DNA from: Nematostella vectensis
Taxonomy: Eukaryota; Cnidaria; Anthozoa; Actiniaria; Edwardsiidae
NCBI RefSeq assembly: GCF_932526225.1
Contig: NC_064036.1
Span: 17,072,953 to 17,136,952 of the forward strand
Direction: 5' to 3'
Length of the DNA: 64,000 nt
The notes beneath the pieces are model-generated. The model made no database searches. It saw only the letters and a list, made by a program, of their open reading frames with translations, and was not told the origin of the DNA. Within the stretch, counting starts at the first letter, position 1. Every line of letters begins with the position of its first letter. A program made the position numbers and the translations under genes. This document shows, in pieces, positions 30,801 through 41,200 of this stretch.

Positions 30801-31578
30801 AGAAGTGTTTTATTTTTGATAGTTTTAAGCTCAACATATAAATTTTTTTCGTTACTATTTGTCATTCGCTTAACGGGCCAGAAGAATGGTCCTCACTTCT
30901 ACGTCCACAACATTATAATTTTCAAAGGCTGTTTTGGCGTTTTTACGTAGATAGAATTTTTTTTTTCTTTTTCATGATTTCTTATATTGTTTTTGAATGT
31001 TACAAAAAGCTCATATAGTTGTGTTCGTGAACCAGAAGAATAAATACAATACGCCAAAAACTGGTATTCGACTCTGCCAAATTTTCGTCTTTAATAAGAC
31101 GTCTGACCTGAAGAAGTCTTATTAAAGACGAAAATTTGACGGAGTCGAATACCAGTTTTTGATGTATTGTTATTTTTGGATGTTCATATATTATTTATCT
31201 CATCCCACATGTTTGTGCAATCAGACTAGGTCTAAATACGGCCCAAATAAATCAACAAAAGACTTGTTTTCTTAAGGCACGATACAGACAAACATACACA
31301 AACTATAGGCAGACAAACTATATTGATTTAATTTGGCGTCAAGTATAAAAATAAGACCACTTTCGTTCATTTCGAATCTCTAATGTAAAACAGAGCATTG
31401 TGCTGATAAATATTTCCATTTTAGTTCCTTTTTTAACGCTTTACAAGTGAATAAAGTTAAGTTATTCAAATCTTAGTCTAAGTATAACTGCAAATATTAT
31501 TGTACATTTACCTTCACTTATAACTTCCCGGCAGCCAATGAGTACAAGTAAAAATAGTGTCAAGTTGAGCGACTTCAT
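27864..31578 (-). CDS. Secreted ShKT-WSC domain protein
   Basis: Four exons with GT-AG borders and continuous phase: 31512-31578, 29105-29230, 28499-28780 and 27864-28057, giving 222 aa. Exon 1 encodes a signal peptide (MKSLNLTLFLLVLIGC). Exon 2 encodes a six-cysteine ShKT domain (ECSDALKREVGLCARWQ … MCAETCRLC). Exon 3 encodes a WSC domain (YVGCFTDKRST … CMCGNDHKSM … CGGTNEACGG). Exon 4 encodes a basic Lys/Arg-rich tail ending in TAA at 27864. ShKT modules occur in potassium-channel-blocking peptides and in many secreted enzymes; WSC domains are thought to bind carbohydrate. One domain per exon is visible. The protein is presumably extracellular; whether it is a venom, mucus or immune protein is open. 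Confidence 0.85.
28797..28915. repeat. Repeat partner of 33472-33590
   Basis: In intron 2 of the ShKT-WSC gene, next to the acceptor of the WSC exon. It shares CACTCAATGCCGAGTCACAC and flanking sequence with 33472-33590 in the same orientation. Confidence 0.8.
29283..29476. mobile_element. MITE with ~35-bp inverted ends in intron 1
   Basis: The left end holds CACACTAGAAGACGAACAAA and the right end its complement, followed by AAACGGTC. The interior holds further GACAAATCGTC motifs. It is about 194 bp long and noncoding, and sits in intron 1 of the ShKT-WSC gene. A run of about 20 C lies nearby at 29050-29071. Confidence 0.75.
31006..31190. mobile_element. Foldback element, copy 1
   Basis: Near-perfect long palindrome: CCAAAAACTGGTATTCGACT … TCTTTAATAAGAC on the left, a 15-base loop GTCTGACCTGAAGAA, then the complement. 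The left flank (GTGTTCGTGAACCAG) is shared, inverted, with copy 2 at 55414-55527, so it belongs to the element. Noncoding. Confidence 0.8.
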
Positions 31579-34263
31579 CCTCGCTTCCGTTCTCTTCCAA
31601 GTTTCCCCCCACTAGTAAAGTTTTGATTAATGTTGCGCTCTAACCAAATCCACGCTCTGTCCAGCGTAATCACGTTCGCCATCGCTATGCAACAGTTTGT
31701 ATCTTGTAAGAATTTGGCATGTTATCCGGCGGGTTCTCGAATTAGCCTAAAACCTAGAAAGCTCATTAGCGCTTTACTAAAATGAGTAGATACTGCATTC
31801 TTCATCAATCAACGGCAACTTGGCCAATTGAATCACTTTTTGCGAGAACGATGCCGTTATATTTTTTTCGTAAATTATGATCCCTATTACATTTGATTAG
31901 TAGTTTTAATCTGAAGTTTAATAAACGTCTTTGTTTACATTTATAATCTAGAAGTAATAGCTTTCCACGAGTTTGATTTAAATTGAAAATACCGATTTCG
32001 TTAGATAGATACTAGGTTTCACAGTGCAGCCGCAATGGTTAATTTAACTCGAAGGGGGCAAACCGGTTTTGCTTTGATATGGGTAAATTTTTATTTTTGT
32101 TTCTCCGAAGATGTATTTTTCATCAGCGTTGTTGATATTATTACTAAATACACTATCAATGATAAATTTTCGCCCGACAAGTAAACGTTGTTTACAAAAC
32201 AAATATAAGCAACAATCAAGTTGTTGATCAAAAAGTCGGTTAGGGAAGGAAAATTGAAAAATTATTTGATGAAAACTTGATTGATTGATTGATGTGTTAC
32301 CGTATCTCAGAATTGTTTTCTTTGCGTGTGTTATTTGCGCAACTCGCTTTTATCCATTTTGCTAATGGTTTTAAATCCTTGAAAGCGCTTAGGAGCCATG
32401 GAGTTTTCTAGAGGAGTTTTCATCCTTCTTGTAAAACGCACTTTGTTGTTATGTGTTCATTTACCTGGTACTCAACTATTTGTGAAGTGTTTATAATGAC
32501 AAAAGTTAAATCCATTTAAAATCTCATGTGTTTGTACGTTATGTTTTGAAAATAAAAATAAAAACAGGGCCGTAGCAGCAATATTTTCACAATATAATAA
32601 GAAAATGACCAATAGGGGCGTGGCTGTATCCCCCCAATGTTTTCTTAATGTTTCTGTATCGTGCCCCCCCCCCCCCCCATAATTCGAGGCCTGCTACGGC
32701 TATGAAAAAGAAAACAAAAATACAATAAAACGTTCCTAAAAAAAGGCCCACCCAGGCCTTGAAACTGTCCTCATTATTTGAGTTCATTATTAAGGAGGTT
32801 AACATGCTGTTTTTGTCAGGATGATGAAAACTTTCATTATTAAGAAGTTGCCTTATAGCGCGGTTCTACTTTATGTCCTAACCTAAACTAGACCCAATAA
32901 TTCCTGTCATCCATCCTTTAACCCCGATGTTCGGCCCAAATTTCGGTTTAATAAACCCCCCATTTTTTAACATAAATTGCCTACTAGTGGTACCGCCCTT
33001 TCACCTAAGAATTAGAACAGCTAAAATTTACAAGCCTTATAGCTTGTTGTTCTGGGTTAAGGGTCTCAATTTTTAGGCTCCATTATGGGGAGTGTGAACA
33101 TTTTTGTGCTTTAGATTGTGGGAGGGTCGGAATTTTTAAACTGGAAAAAAATTCCACATAGCATAGCGGACAATTATATCTAAGAAGTGTAAAGGAATGA
33201 GTAAGTAAAAAGCGACCTTCCCATAGCTTGCCCTGTCTTTCTTTTGAATATCATTCAGTGTACTGTCTCGCAATAGTTTTATAAGGGGCAAATCTTTGTA
33301 CAAGCTATACGCACGAGCAGAAAATCCTTAGGGAATGTCTAACAAATTTGTTGTTACTCGTTTTCCGATATAAATATCTTTTTTGCTCCTATGAGATCTT
33401 TAGCCTGCTCTCTTTTATAGCACTGGTCTTCGATTCAAAGAAAGGGACAGACTTTTCCTAGAGTCATTTAAAGAAGGCCAATCACGCCCCCATGTTATGC
33501 TACCACTCAATGCCGAGTCACACAAAGCATCTATTTCCATCGTCTAATTGAAGCGAGTAACAAAGATATTTTCAATCAAATATCGTCCATAAAATGTCCA
33601 AATATCGTTCATATTTCCCGCTCTATTTCCTTGTTTTACATTGCGTGATTTCATCGGCGCCTTTCAATATCGGCCGCTTGGCAGTGGGACACTTGTCAAC
33701 ACGTAGGAGAAATGAGGTGATTAAGTCTGTGGTAACAAATAATTAAACAAGGTTATTTCCCTGGTGCGAAACGATAATTATTAATAAATGCTATGTGTCT
33801 TTTTACAAACGGAAATTTATATTTTGCAATATCGTAATTTTTGTTGTCGCTGCTTTTTTTTTATTTAATTATTTACGAATTTAAAGTATATCGTCAAACG
33901 AAATGACGTCACAGCGTGTAAAGAACACATTTGTAGGCAATGAGGCGCTTTGTGACCATCTGAAACAATAATGAAAATACCATCTAACATACGTTTTGTT
34001 TGAAGTTTTCCATTTTTTGTCTTGCGGGATTTGCGCCCCGATGTGTGTGATCATAAAACCGAAAGAATACAAGAGCTCGTAGATTAATCAGTACATAAAA
34101 ATTGCTCCCTGGAACTAATTGGCACTGCTAAAACAGTAATCTTTCCCTTGATTTCTTTCTTTCTTATTTTAACATTTTTATTTCAATTTTCACCTATGTT
34201 GTTTTCGTGTTGCGTGTACCGGTTCCAATATCGGTATTGGATTACTTGTCAAGGTTAAGTTTA
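31579..34263. other. Upstream region of the ShKT-WSC gene
   Basis: AT-rich DNA with no recognised gene. It contains a C run near 32668-32682 and the repeat partner at 33472-33590. The promoter of the ShKT-WSC gene must lie just above 31578, but no site can be named. Confidence 0.45.
33472..33590. repeat. Repeat partner of 28797-28915
   Basis: About 120 bp resembling the intron next to the WSC exon (CACTCAATGCCGAGTCACAC is identical). It may be the relic of a partial gene duplication or a dispersed repeat. Confidence 0.75.
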
Positions 34264-37130
34264 TAGCGGAGCCAGCGCGGCCGTAGGCCGCGCGCGGAGC
34301 TCCATAGGTATAGAAATATGGTATAACTATGCGACTTGGTTTTGTGGTCATTGAGAGGGTACCCTGTGGTGTCACTCGCCAGCCAGCCAGTCAGTCAGCC
34401 GCGCAACTCCCAGGCCTCACTCAGCCCCGTAATGGCGGCTAAATACAAGCACGGAGCAAGGGAAAAGTTCTTGTCATGCGTTGATTATTTCTTTTTGCCT
34501 TAAATTTTGTGACTTAACGATAAAGTCAACTAGAGGAGATTTACTAACATTCATTCACGCCAAGATTTATGTAAGGATATGTCTGGTTTTTGCAAGTAAA
34601 TTTAAGTAAGTAATAGTTCACATTAAAAAGCGAACACAACCACAAGAAAGCGACAAAATGCAAGGTGAGTTTCAGACGACGATTTCTATTGTCTATTGAG
34701 AATATGACAGTTATTGGGCTTTTTGTTGTCCTTTTTTTTTGCTTTGAGAATGAGCATAACACCTTTTGTTTTGACATTCTTTGTTCTATCTTTATTTTTG
34801 ATTCTGTTGAAATATTTCATAAAGGCTAACCAATATCATGTTGCATTTGTCATATACTGGTAAAGAAGACAGTTCTTGTCTTTATATCCTGTGCTCTTAG
34901 TCCTAAGAAGAAACATATCCTTAGAAGATACAGCAACTTTTTCAACTTACAAGAGAAATTTTCCTTACCGAGGATAAAAACAAAACAAAATTCAACCCTT
35001 GTTGCCAATATGTATTGTTATTGTCTGCATCTTACATCTCATGTGTTTATTATTATTATTTTTTCAAATATTTGTGGAAATTAGTCAGATTATAAATGTC
35101 TTGATGAAAAGATTGTTTTGAAAGAAATGTCACTCTTTTATGAACCAGGGGCTACCTGAGGGCCAAGATGAATGCTAAAGACTGGAAGACATAAGAATTG
35201 AAAACCATGTCTTGAAAGACAGTAAGGAGTTCTTATTCACTAGTCATTTGATACCCCCACACACATGGTCCCAGGAAAGGATGGGGGATTATACTTTAAT
35301 AAAAGCCTGTTTCCAAGTTAAGAGTCAAAAACAGTCAATACCACCACCCCTCTTGATATATTCTGGTTAAAAAGTAATCTAAAACCCCACATTAACCCCT
35401 GACTTCCAGGACCATAAGGGAGGGGGCTCAAATGACTAGGGCATTACTATGTGATTCAGCAGTACACACTCAATAGGTTTTTTTAGAACAAGATACTTAT
35501 ATTATATAAAACTAAAAACATAATTATGCTTTTTAAATAATAAATCTGTAACGAAAACAGTTTTCAATTAACCTAAAGATAATGGGAAAGGGGATATTTT
35601 AGGAAAGTACTGAATATAATTATCACATTATTGTTATTATATTTTCTTTTCAAACATTTAAAAAAGAGTCATATTTCTTCCTTTCCTTCTCCCTGTTGTC
35701 TATTTTTATGCAATTGATGCTCTTTGCTATTTCCCCTCTACACCAAAAATAAATTAATAAACAGATTTGATTTTTAAATTAGAAATGTTCATTTAGTACT
35801 TTCACTTATATCTTCTTTTTAGGATTTCCTTTCCAAGTCTCTTTCCCATTACATCTACTTTAAAGGTTTAGATTTATTTCATTGGAATGGTTGGATCCAG
35901 GGTTTCTAAAAACACCAAAATAAAATGAATTACTGGATGTATATTTGTAGATATTAATTCCCATGGGGATGGAAAATCACCACTTAAAATGGTACATTAA
36001 AACTTTAGTATTGCATCTTATCTAAAATTGTGTCTGACACTATATTCTATCTTTGAAATCCTGTTTCATCCATTACTTGTCCTTCGCAAGGACAAAGCTT
36101 GTCAGAATGTAGCTTTACAAATGTACATTAATGGCACTTTTATTAAGGAAAGGGTTTTTTAGGGCAAGATACTTAAACTTTATAACACTAGCAACAACCT
36201 TGTTCTTTTTCAATAATAGAATTTTGTTCACATAGCATTGATAGCATAGACATGGCCTCTTTAGAGGCCTGTGGTGATGAAAGGGTTAAGATAATGGTAA
36301 AGGGGAAATGTCAAGAAATGCTCAATCAAATTATTTTCATAACTGCTATATTTTTTTCAACAAACCTTTCAAGTTGAGTCAATTCCCTTTATATCTCCTC
36401 CCCCGTCAACTATTTTTTAGTCAATTGATATTCTTTCCTTCCTCTCTACCCCAAACATAGATCAATGAAAGGGTTTGGTTTGAAATTAGAAGTTAGCATT
36501 TAAGCACTGTCAGTGATGCCTTAGATGTTTTTTTTTTTAGGATTTGCTTCCAAAATCAATTTGTTTTTTCTTCATTGCATTCATTTTGGAGTAGGCCATC
36601 AACAACAAGGCCACTATATGGTAAATGGTGAGTGCACCAATATGTAATGCATGAAAGGAGATATATTTTTGGATTTTAATTTCCAGACATTTTTCTGAAT
36701 ATTCGGTCCAATGAAGGAGAGAATCGTCACTAAATAAATACATAAAAACTACAGTATGGCATCTAAACAGTCTAAATATATTATTTCAAATCTTTGGAAT
36801 GCTGTTACATCCATGACCTATTCTGCACAAGGGCAAAGCTTGTCGAGTATTGTTTTGATTAAAAAAATATTTATAAACTTCTATGATGGGACATAAGAAT
36901 TTACCATTAGACTCTTGACAACTTTGACAGCCATGTTCACACCAGGAATTGTGTTTGTTAACTTTGATGTACTGCATAATTTAAATTATTGAATAAGGCC
37001 TGGATCCATTTGGTTGGTACAATAAATAAATATCAGTAAAGAGCAGGATCCTAGATCCCCCCAAATACCTCAATCAGTCAACACAGAATGTGTTCAATGC
37101 TGGCTCCGCTTTTAGGCAGTGCCTAAATCT
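34264..37130 (+). mobile_element. AGCGGAGC repeat family, copy A (uninterrupted)
   Basis: About 2.85 kb beginning TAGCGGAGCCAGCG with a GC-rich hairpin (GGCCGTAGGCCGCGC) and CCATAGGTATAGAAATATGG, and ending GCTGGCTCCGCTTTTAGGCA, then TGCCTAAATCTATA. The ends form a 12-bp inverted repeat (AGCGGAGCCAGC). Shared internal landmarks with copies B and C are AAGCGAACACAACC, GAATATGACAGTTATT and CTTGTCTTTATA. No transposase was recognised; the ORFs are short. It is probably a nonautonomous DNA transposon. Confidence 0.7.
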
Positions 37131-37905
37131 ATATATTATGATTGCAATTGAATAAACAAGGGGAATATCTTGCCTCCATCTTCTCAATTAAATGATGTTT
37201 TATTCTACGTTTCCAGCGCAACGAAACCTTCCAGAACCCAGAGCTTGTAAACGCTGCCAAATCCATGGTTTGCCTTACCTATTTTAAAATATTGTTTTCC
37301 ATGGACGTTTTTAATTTTTGTTTTATTGCGACTGCGTTTGAGTTTTTTCATTAGTTCTCTCCCGTTTCAAAAGTCCGTTCCAATTTTTGCTCGTTTCCTG
37401 TTTCAGTGATTTGTAAATTTGCTGTTTGTTTCTAGTAAAGAAGAGGACGGCACAGATAATAATGTCCGAAAACATGCGCAATGACCTGCTTTTAAAAATG
37501 GTGAAAATATCATAAAACGAAACATTTAATTGTAAGTTGTTTTTAAAACATTTTACCATGTGTGCATTTCGGGGTGCATTGGCGCCGCCATTTAGGGGCG
37601 ATCGTGCACGATTTGATAAGTCGGGCACGCTTCGGCTAGCGCGTCGGAGACAGTTCGCTCGCCACGGGGTAGTAGCTCGGATTACTAGCAGAATAAAGCC
37701 ATACAAACACTGTTCCTACCTCCCTTGAGTAGATGAAGCCTGCAATATTGACGCTTTCGCAGCCTGTATGGAATCAACTATTCCTTTTCCATTGTTTGCA
37801 TCTCAAAATATAACAATATTTGATGGTATTTCAGGTACTCACTAGCATAAGCCAATGGAAATGGAGGCTTTGTGTGTTTTACTATACTTTTTCACATGTA
37901 ATAAC
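37131..37905. other. Spacer between copy A and the satellite
   Basis: The left part is AT-rich. A GC-rich island at about 37565-37700 has a 63-codon open frame on the plus strand without a recognisable domain. No gene called. Confidence 0.4.
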
Positions 37906-37909
37906 ATAG

Positions 37910-38450
37910 TTATGACATAGTAACGTGACATATAGTGACGTGACATATAATGTCGTGACACATTGGGACGTGACATTATAGTGTCGTGACATATTGGGAC
38001 GTGACATATAGTGTCGTGACATTTAGTGTCGTGACATATAGTGACGAGACAAAGTACGCAGCTTCTTTGTCTCCTATTATCTTTGTTCTACAAAGGAGTT
38101 CTTTTGTCTCTATTCTTCTCGTTCTTTGTGTCGAGGTGCGGATATTGTTCATTTGCCCAATCAAATTGCAGATTGTAAGAGCTGCGTACTGACCCACGAG
38201 ACATATAGTGTCGTGACATATAGTGACGTGACATAGGTGTCGTGACCTAGTGTCGTGACACACAGGGACGTGCTTGGGAAAGTCAAGGGGTACACTGATA
38301 AACATATAACAAGTGGCGAGGCAAGTAAATAATAATGTCGTGACACATTGGGACGTGACATATAGTGTCGTGACGTATAGTGACGTAACACACAAAGGAC
38401 AAGGGGATACATTGATAAACATAAAATATAGATTTAGGCATTGCCTAAAA
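37910..38450. repeat. Degenerate GTGACATATAGTGTC repeats
   Basis: Irregular short repeats of the type GTCGTGACATATAGTGACGT, interrupted near 38055-38200 by unrelated sequence. They lead into the regular 107-bp array and look like its decayed edge. Confidence 0.8.
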
Positions 38451-39741
38451 GCGGAGCTCCAAACACATATAGTGTCGTGACATATAGGGACGTGACACAC
38501 AAAGGACAAGGGGATAAACTGATAAACATAAATATAGATTTAGGCATTGCCTAAAAGCGGAGCTCCAAACACATATAGTGTCGTGACATATAAGGACGTG
38601 ACACACAAAGGACAAGGGGATACACTGATAAACATAAAATATAGATTTAGGCATTGCCTAAAAGCGGAGCTCCAAACACATATAGTGTCGTGACATATAG
38701 GGACGTGACACACAAAGGACAAGGGGATAAACTGATAAACATAAATATAGATTTAGGCATTGCCTAAAAGCGGAGCTCCAAACACATATAGTGTCGTGAC
38801 ATATAGGGACGTGACACACAAAGGACAAGGGGATACACTGATAAACATAAAATATAGATTTAGACATTGCCTTAAAGCGGAGCTCCAAACACATATAGTG
38901 TCGTGACATATAGGGACGTGACACACAAAGGACAAGGGGATACACTGATAAACATAAAATATAGATTTAGGCATTGCCTAAAAGCGGAGCTCCAAACACA
39001 TATAGTGTCGTGACATATAGGGACGTGACACACAAAGGACAAGGGGATACACTGATAAACATAAAATATAGATTTAGGCATTGCCTTAAAGCGGAGCTCC
39101 AAACACATATAGTGTCGTGACATATAGGGACGTGACACACAAAGGACAAGGGGATACATTGATAAACATAAAATATAGATTTAGGCATTGCCTAAAAGCG
39201 GAGCTCCAAACACATATAGTGTCGTGACATTTAGGGACGTGACACACAAAGGACAAGGGGATACACTGATAAACATAAAATATAGATTTAGGCATTGCCT
39301 AAAAGCGGAGCTCCAAACATATATAGTGTCGTGACATATAGGGACGTGACACACAAAGAACAAGGGGATACATTGATAAACATAAAATATAGATTTAGGC
39401 ATTGCCTAAAAGCGGAGCTCCAAACACATATAGTGTCGTGACATATAGGGACGTGACACACAAAGGACAAGGGGATACACTGATAAACATAAAATATAGA
39501 TTTAGGCATTGCCTTAAAGCGGAGCTCCAAACACATATAGTGTCGTGACATATAGGGACGTGACACATAAAGGACAAGGGAATACATTGATAAACATAAA
39601 ATATAGATTTAGGCATTGCCTAAAAGCGGAGCTCCAAACACATATAGTGTCGTGACATATAGGGACGTGACACACAAAGGACAAGAGATACACTGGGAAA
39701 CATAAAATATAGATTTAAGCATTGCCTAAAAGCGGAGCTCC
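38451..39741. repeat. 107-bp satellite carrying a transposon end
   Basis: Twelve intervals of 106-107 bp between successive GCGGAGCTCC motifs. Each unit holds TTTAGGCATTGCCTAAA, AGCGGAGCTCC, ATAGTGTCGTGACATATA and GGACGTGACACACAAAGGAC. The first two motifs are the right end of the AGCGGAGC repeat family. Minus-strand ORFs of 69-99 codons recur in every unit but are phase-broken by the 107-bp period and are not genes. Confidence 0.92.
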
Positions 39742-40203
39742 AAACGGTCAAATCTTTGCCTATTTTCGCTTAATAATTTAAGATTATATTTCTGTTTTTG
39801 ACGACGTCAACGATTTCACAGCCACTATTGTGGTTCACAAGAAAAGCAATAAAAGTACTATAGAGTACCTCTGAATTTGTTATTGTCCCCTTTAATATCT
39901 ATGAAAGACTTATTTTAAGACAATCATTTCATTTTATGGCCACTAAAACCCAAAAACACCCTAGTAATCTGTTAGAAATGTGACTGCCTTACAGGGGTGG
40001 TTTACTGCCATGTAATTATGAATTGTATTGGCGCCTTCTAATGGATCAAGCAGGCACTCATTTAATAATATTAGATATGCAGTATGAAAGTTAACAAATA
40101 CTATACCTTGGTGTGAAAAAGGCTGCAAAAGTTCAAGGCGTCTTAGTTGACGAGAATGTTTTTAAAAAGTCTAATGGTCAATTCTTATTTCCTTTTTTAT
40201 CAA
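39731..40203 (-). mobile_element. AGCGGAGC repeat family, copy B, distal part
   Basis: Read on the minus strand from 40203 downwards, this matches copy A from about 36860 to 37110 (TAAGAANTNACCATTAGACT, TTCACACCA, TTTGTTAACTTT, TTGATCCATT), with extra sequence before the common end GAGCTCCGCTTTTAGGCA. It was separated from 53938-56700 by the 13.7-kb insertion. Confidence 0.75.
40198..40203. repeat. Target-site duplication, left (TATCAA)
   Basis: TATCAA directly precedes the first G of the element and is repeated at 53938-53943. Six-base duplications are typical of Polinton/Maverick integration. Confidence 0.85.
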
Positions 40204-40630
40204 GGGGGGACTGGGTCATTTCATAAAACGGGCTGGGAGACGCGCCACGCCCCGCCGAGCCCCACACCCCCGTTTCAAGGCTGGGAGGCGCGCCACGCCC
40301 CGCCGAGCCCCCCACCCCCGTTTCAAGGCTGAGAGGCACGCCCTGCCGAGCCCCCCCCCACCCCCGTTTCAAGGCTGAGAGGCACGCCCTGCCGAGCCCC
40401 CCCCCACCCCCGTTTCAAGGCTGAGAGGCGCGCCACGCCCCGCCGAGCCCCCACCCCCGTTTCAAGGCTGAGAGGCGCGCCACGCCCCGCCGAGCCCCCA
40501 CCCCCGTTTCAAGGCTGGGAGGCGCGCCACGCCCCGCCGAGCCCCCCACCTTCGGCTCGCACCCCTTGTGTGGTAACATGTGGGAACCTTGAAATTAGAC
40601 CCTCGTCTGTCCTGTAGTATACCGAGCATT
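40204..40630 (+). repeat. Left terminal inverted repeat with 48-bp minisatellite
   Basis: Begins GGGGGGACTGGG, continues with about seven copies of a 48-bp GC-rich unit (GGCTGGGAGGCGCGCC, ACGCCCCGCCGAGCC, CCCGTTTCAA) and ends in a unique part TGTGTGGTAACATGTGGGAA … GTAGTATACCGAGCATT. It pairs with 53686-53937. Confidence 0.92.
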
Positions 40631-41200
40631 CGAAGGATGAAGTGCGAAGAGATTACTGCGGGTGGCTAAAGGTTGGCCATGCAAACACGTGTGGCCAGAG
40701 GTGCATGGACACCTACTGCAAGGTGCACATCCAAAGGCTCCGTAAGGGCAGCCCCCTCCCCGTGCCGGAAAGATCTGCGGCATAGGGACGCAGTCGGAGA
40801 CGCGGTTGTGCCGTCCCTGCGGAGCGAATCGTGTAGGGCAGAGGATGCGTGGCACCGAGAGGCGCGCTCGGGAACGGTTCGCGCTCGTCCTGTCTGACAT
40901 CGTAGCCCGCGATACGGGCAATTAGAGACTGGGTGGCACAAGGCATACCCAAACACTCGTCCTGTCTGATATCGCAGCCCGCGATACGGGCAATTAGAGA
41001 CTGGGTGGCACAAGGCATACCCAAACACTCGTCCTGTCTGATATCGCAGCCCGCGATACGGGCAATTAGAGACTGGGTGGCACAAGGCATACCCAAACAC
41101 TCGTCCTGTCTGGTACCGCAGCCCGCGATAAGGGCAATTAGAGACTGGGTGGCACAAGGCGTACCCAAACATGGACGCTTAGATAGAGATTCTCAATAGC
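40631..41200. promoter_or_regulatory. Left subterminal leader of the element
   Basis: Between the terminal repeat and the first gene there is no convincing protein. The right half is a four-copy 72-bp array, and the replicase reading frame starts just after it at 41201. By position this is the likely leader or promoter of the replicase gene, but no defined signal was recognised. Confidence 0.4.
40885..41172. repeat. 72-bp tandem repeat, four copies
   Basis: Four 72-bp units (TCGTCCTGTCTGATATCGCA, then GCCCGCGATACGGGCAATTA, then GAGACTGGGTGGCACAAGGC). Each has a small hairpin GCCCGCGATACGGGC. The unit length of 24 codons keeps all frames open, so the ORFs across it are not taken as genes. Confidence 0.92.

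Noticed and set aside
37537-37728. 63-codon ORF in a GC-rich island
   Set aside because: No recognisable domain, starts inside AT-rich flank, and contains TE-like context.
38161-39616. Series of 69-99-codon minus-strand ORFs with near-identical proteins
   Set aside because: They are frames through the 107-bp satellite, shifted between units; no independent coding evidence.
38451-39741. CRISPR-like array
   Set aside because: Units are contiguous 107-bp repeats without variable spacers, in animal DNA.
40666-41172. Repetitive ORFs of 88-168 codons on both strands
   Set aside because: The 72-bp repeat is 24 codons long, so all frames stay open; no domain is seen.
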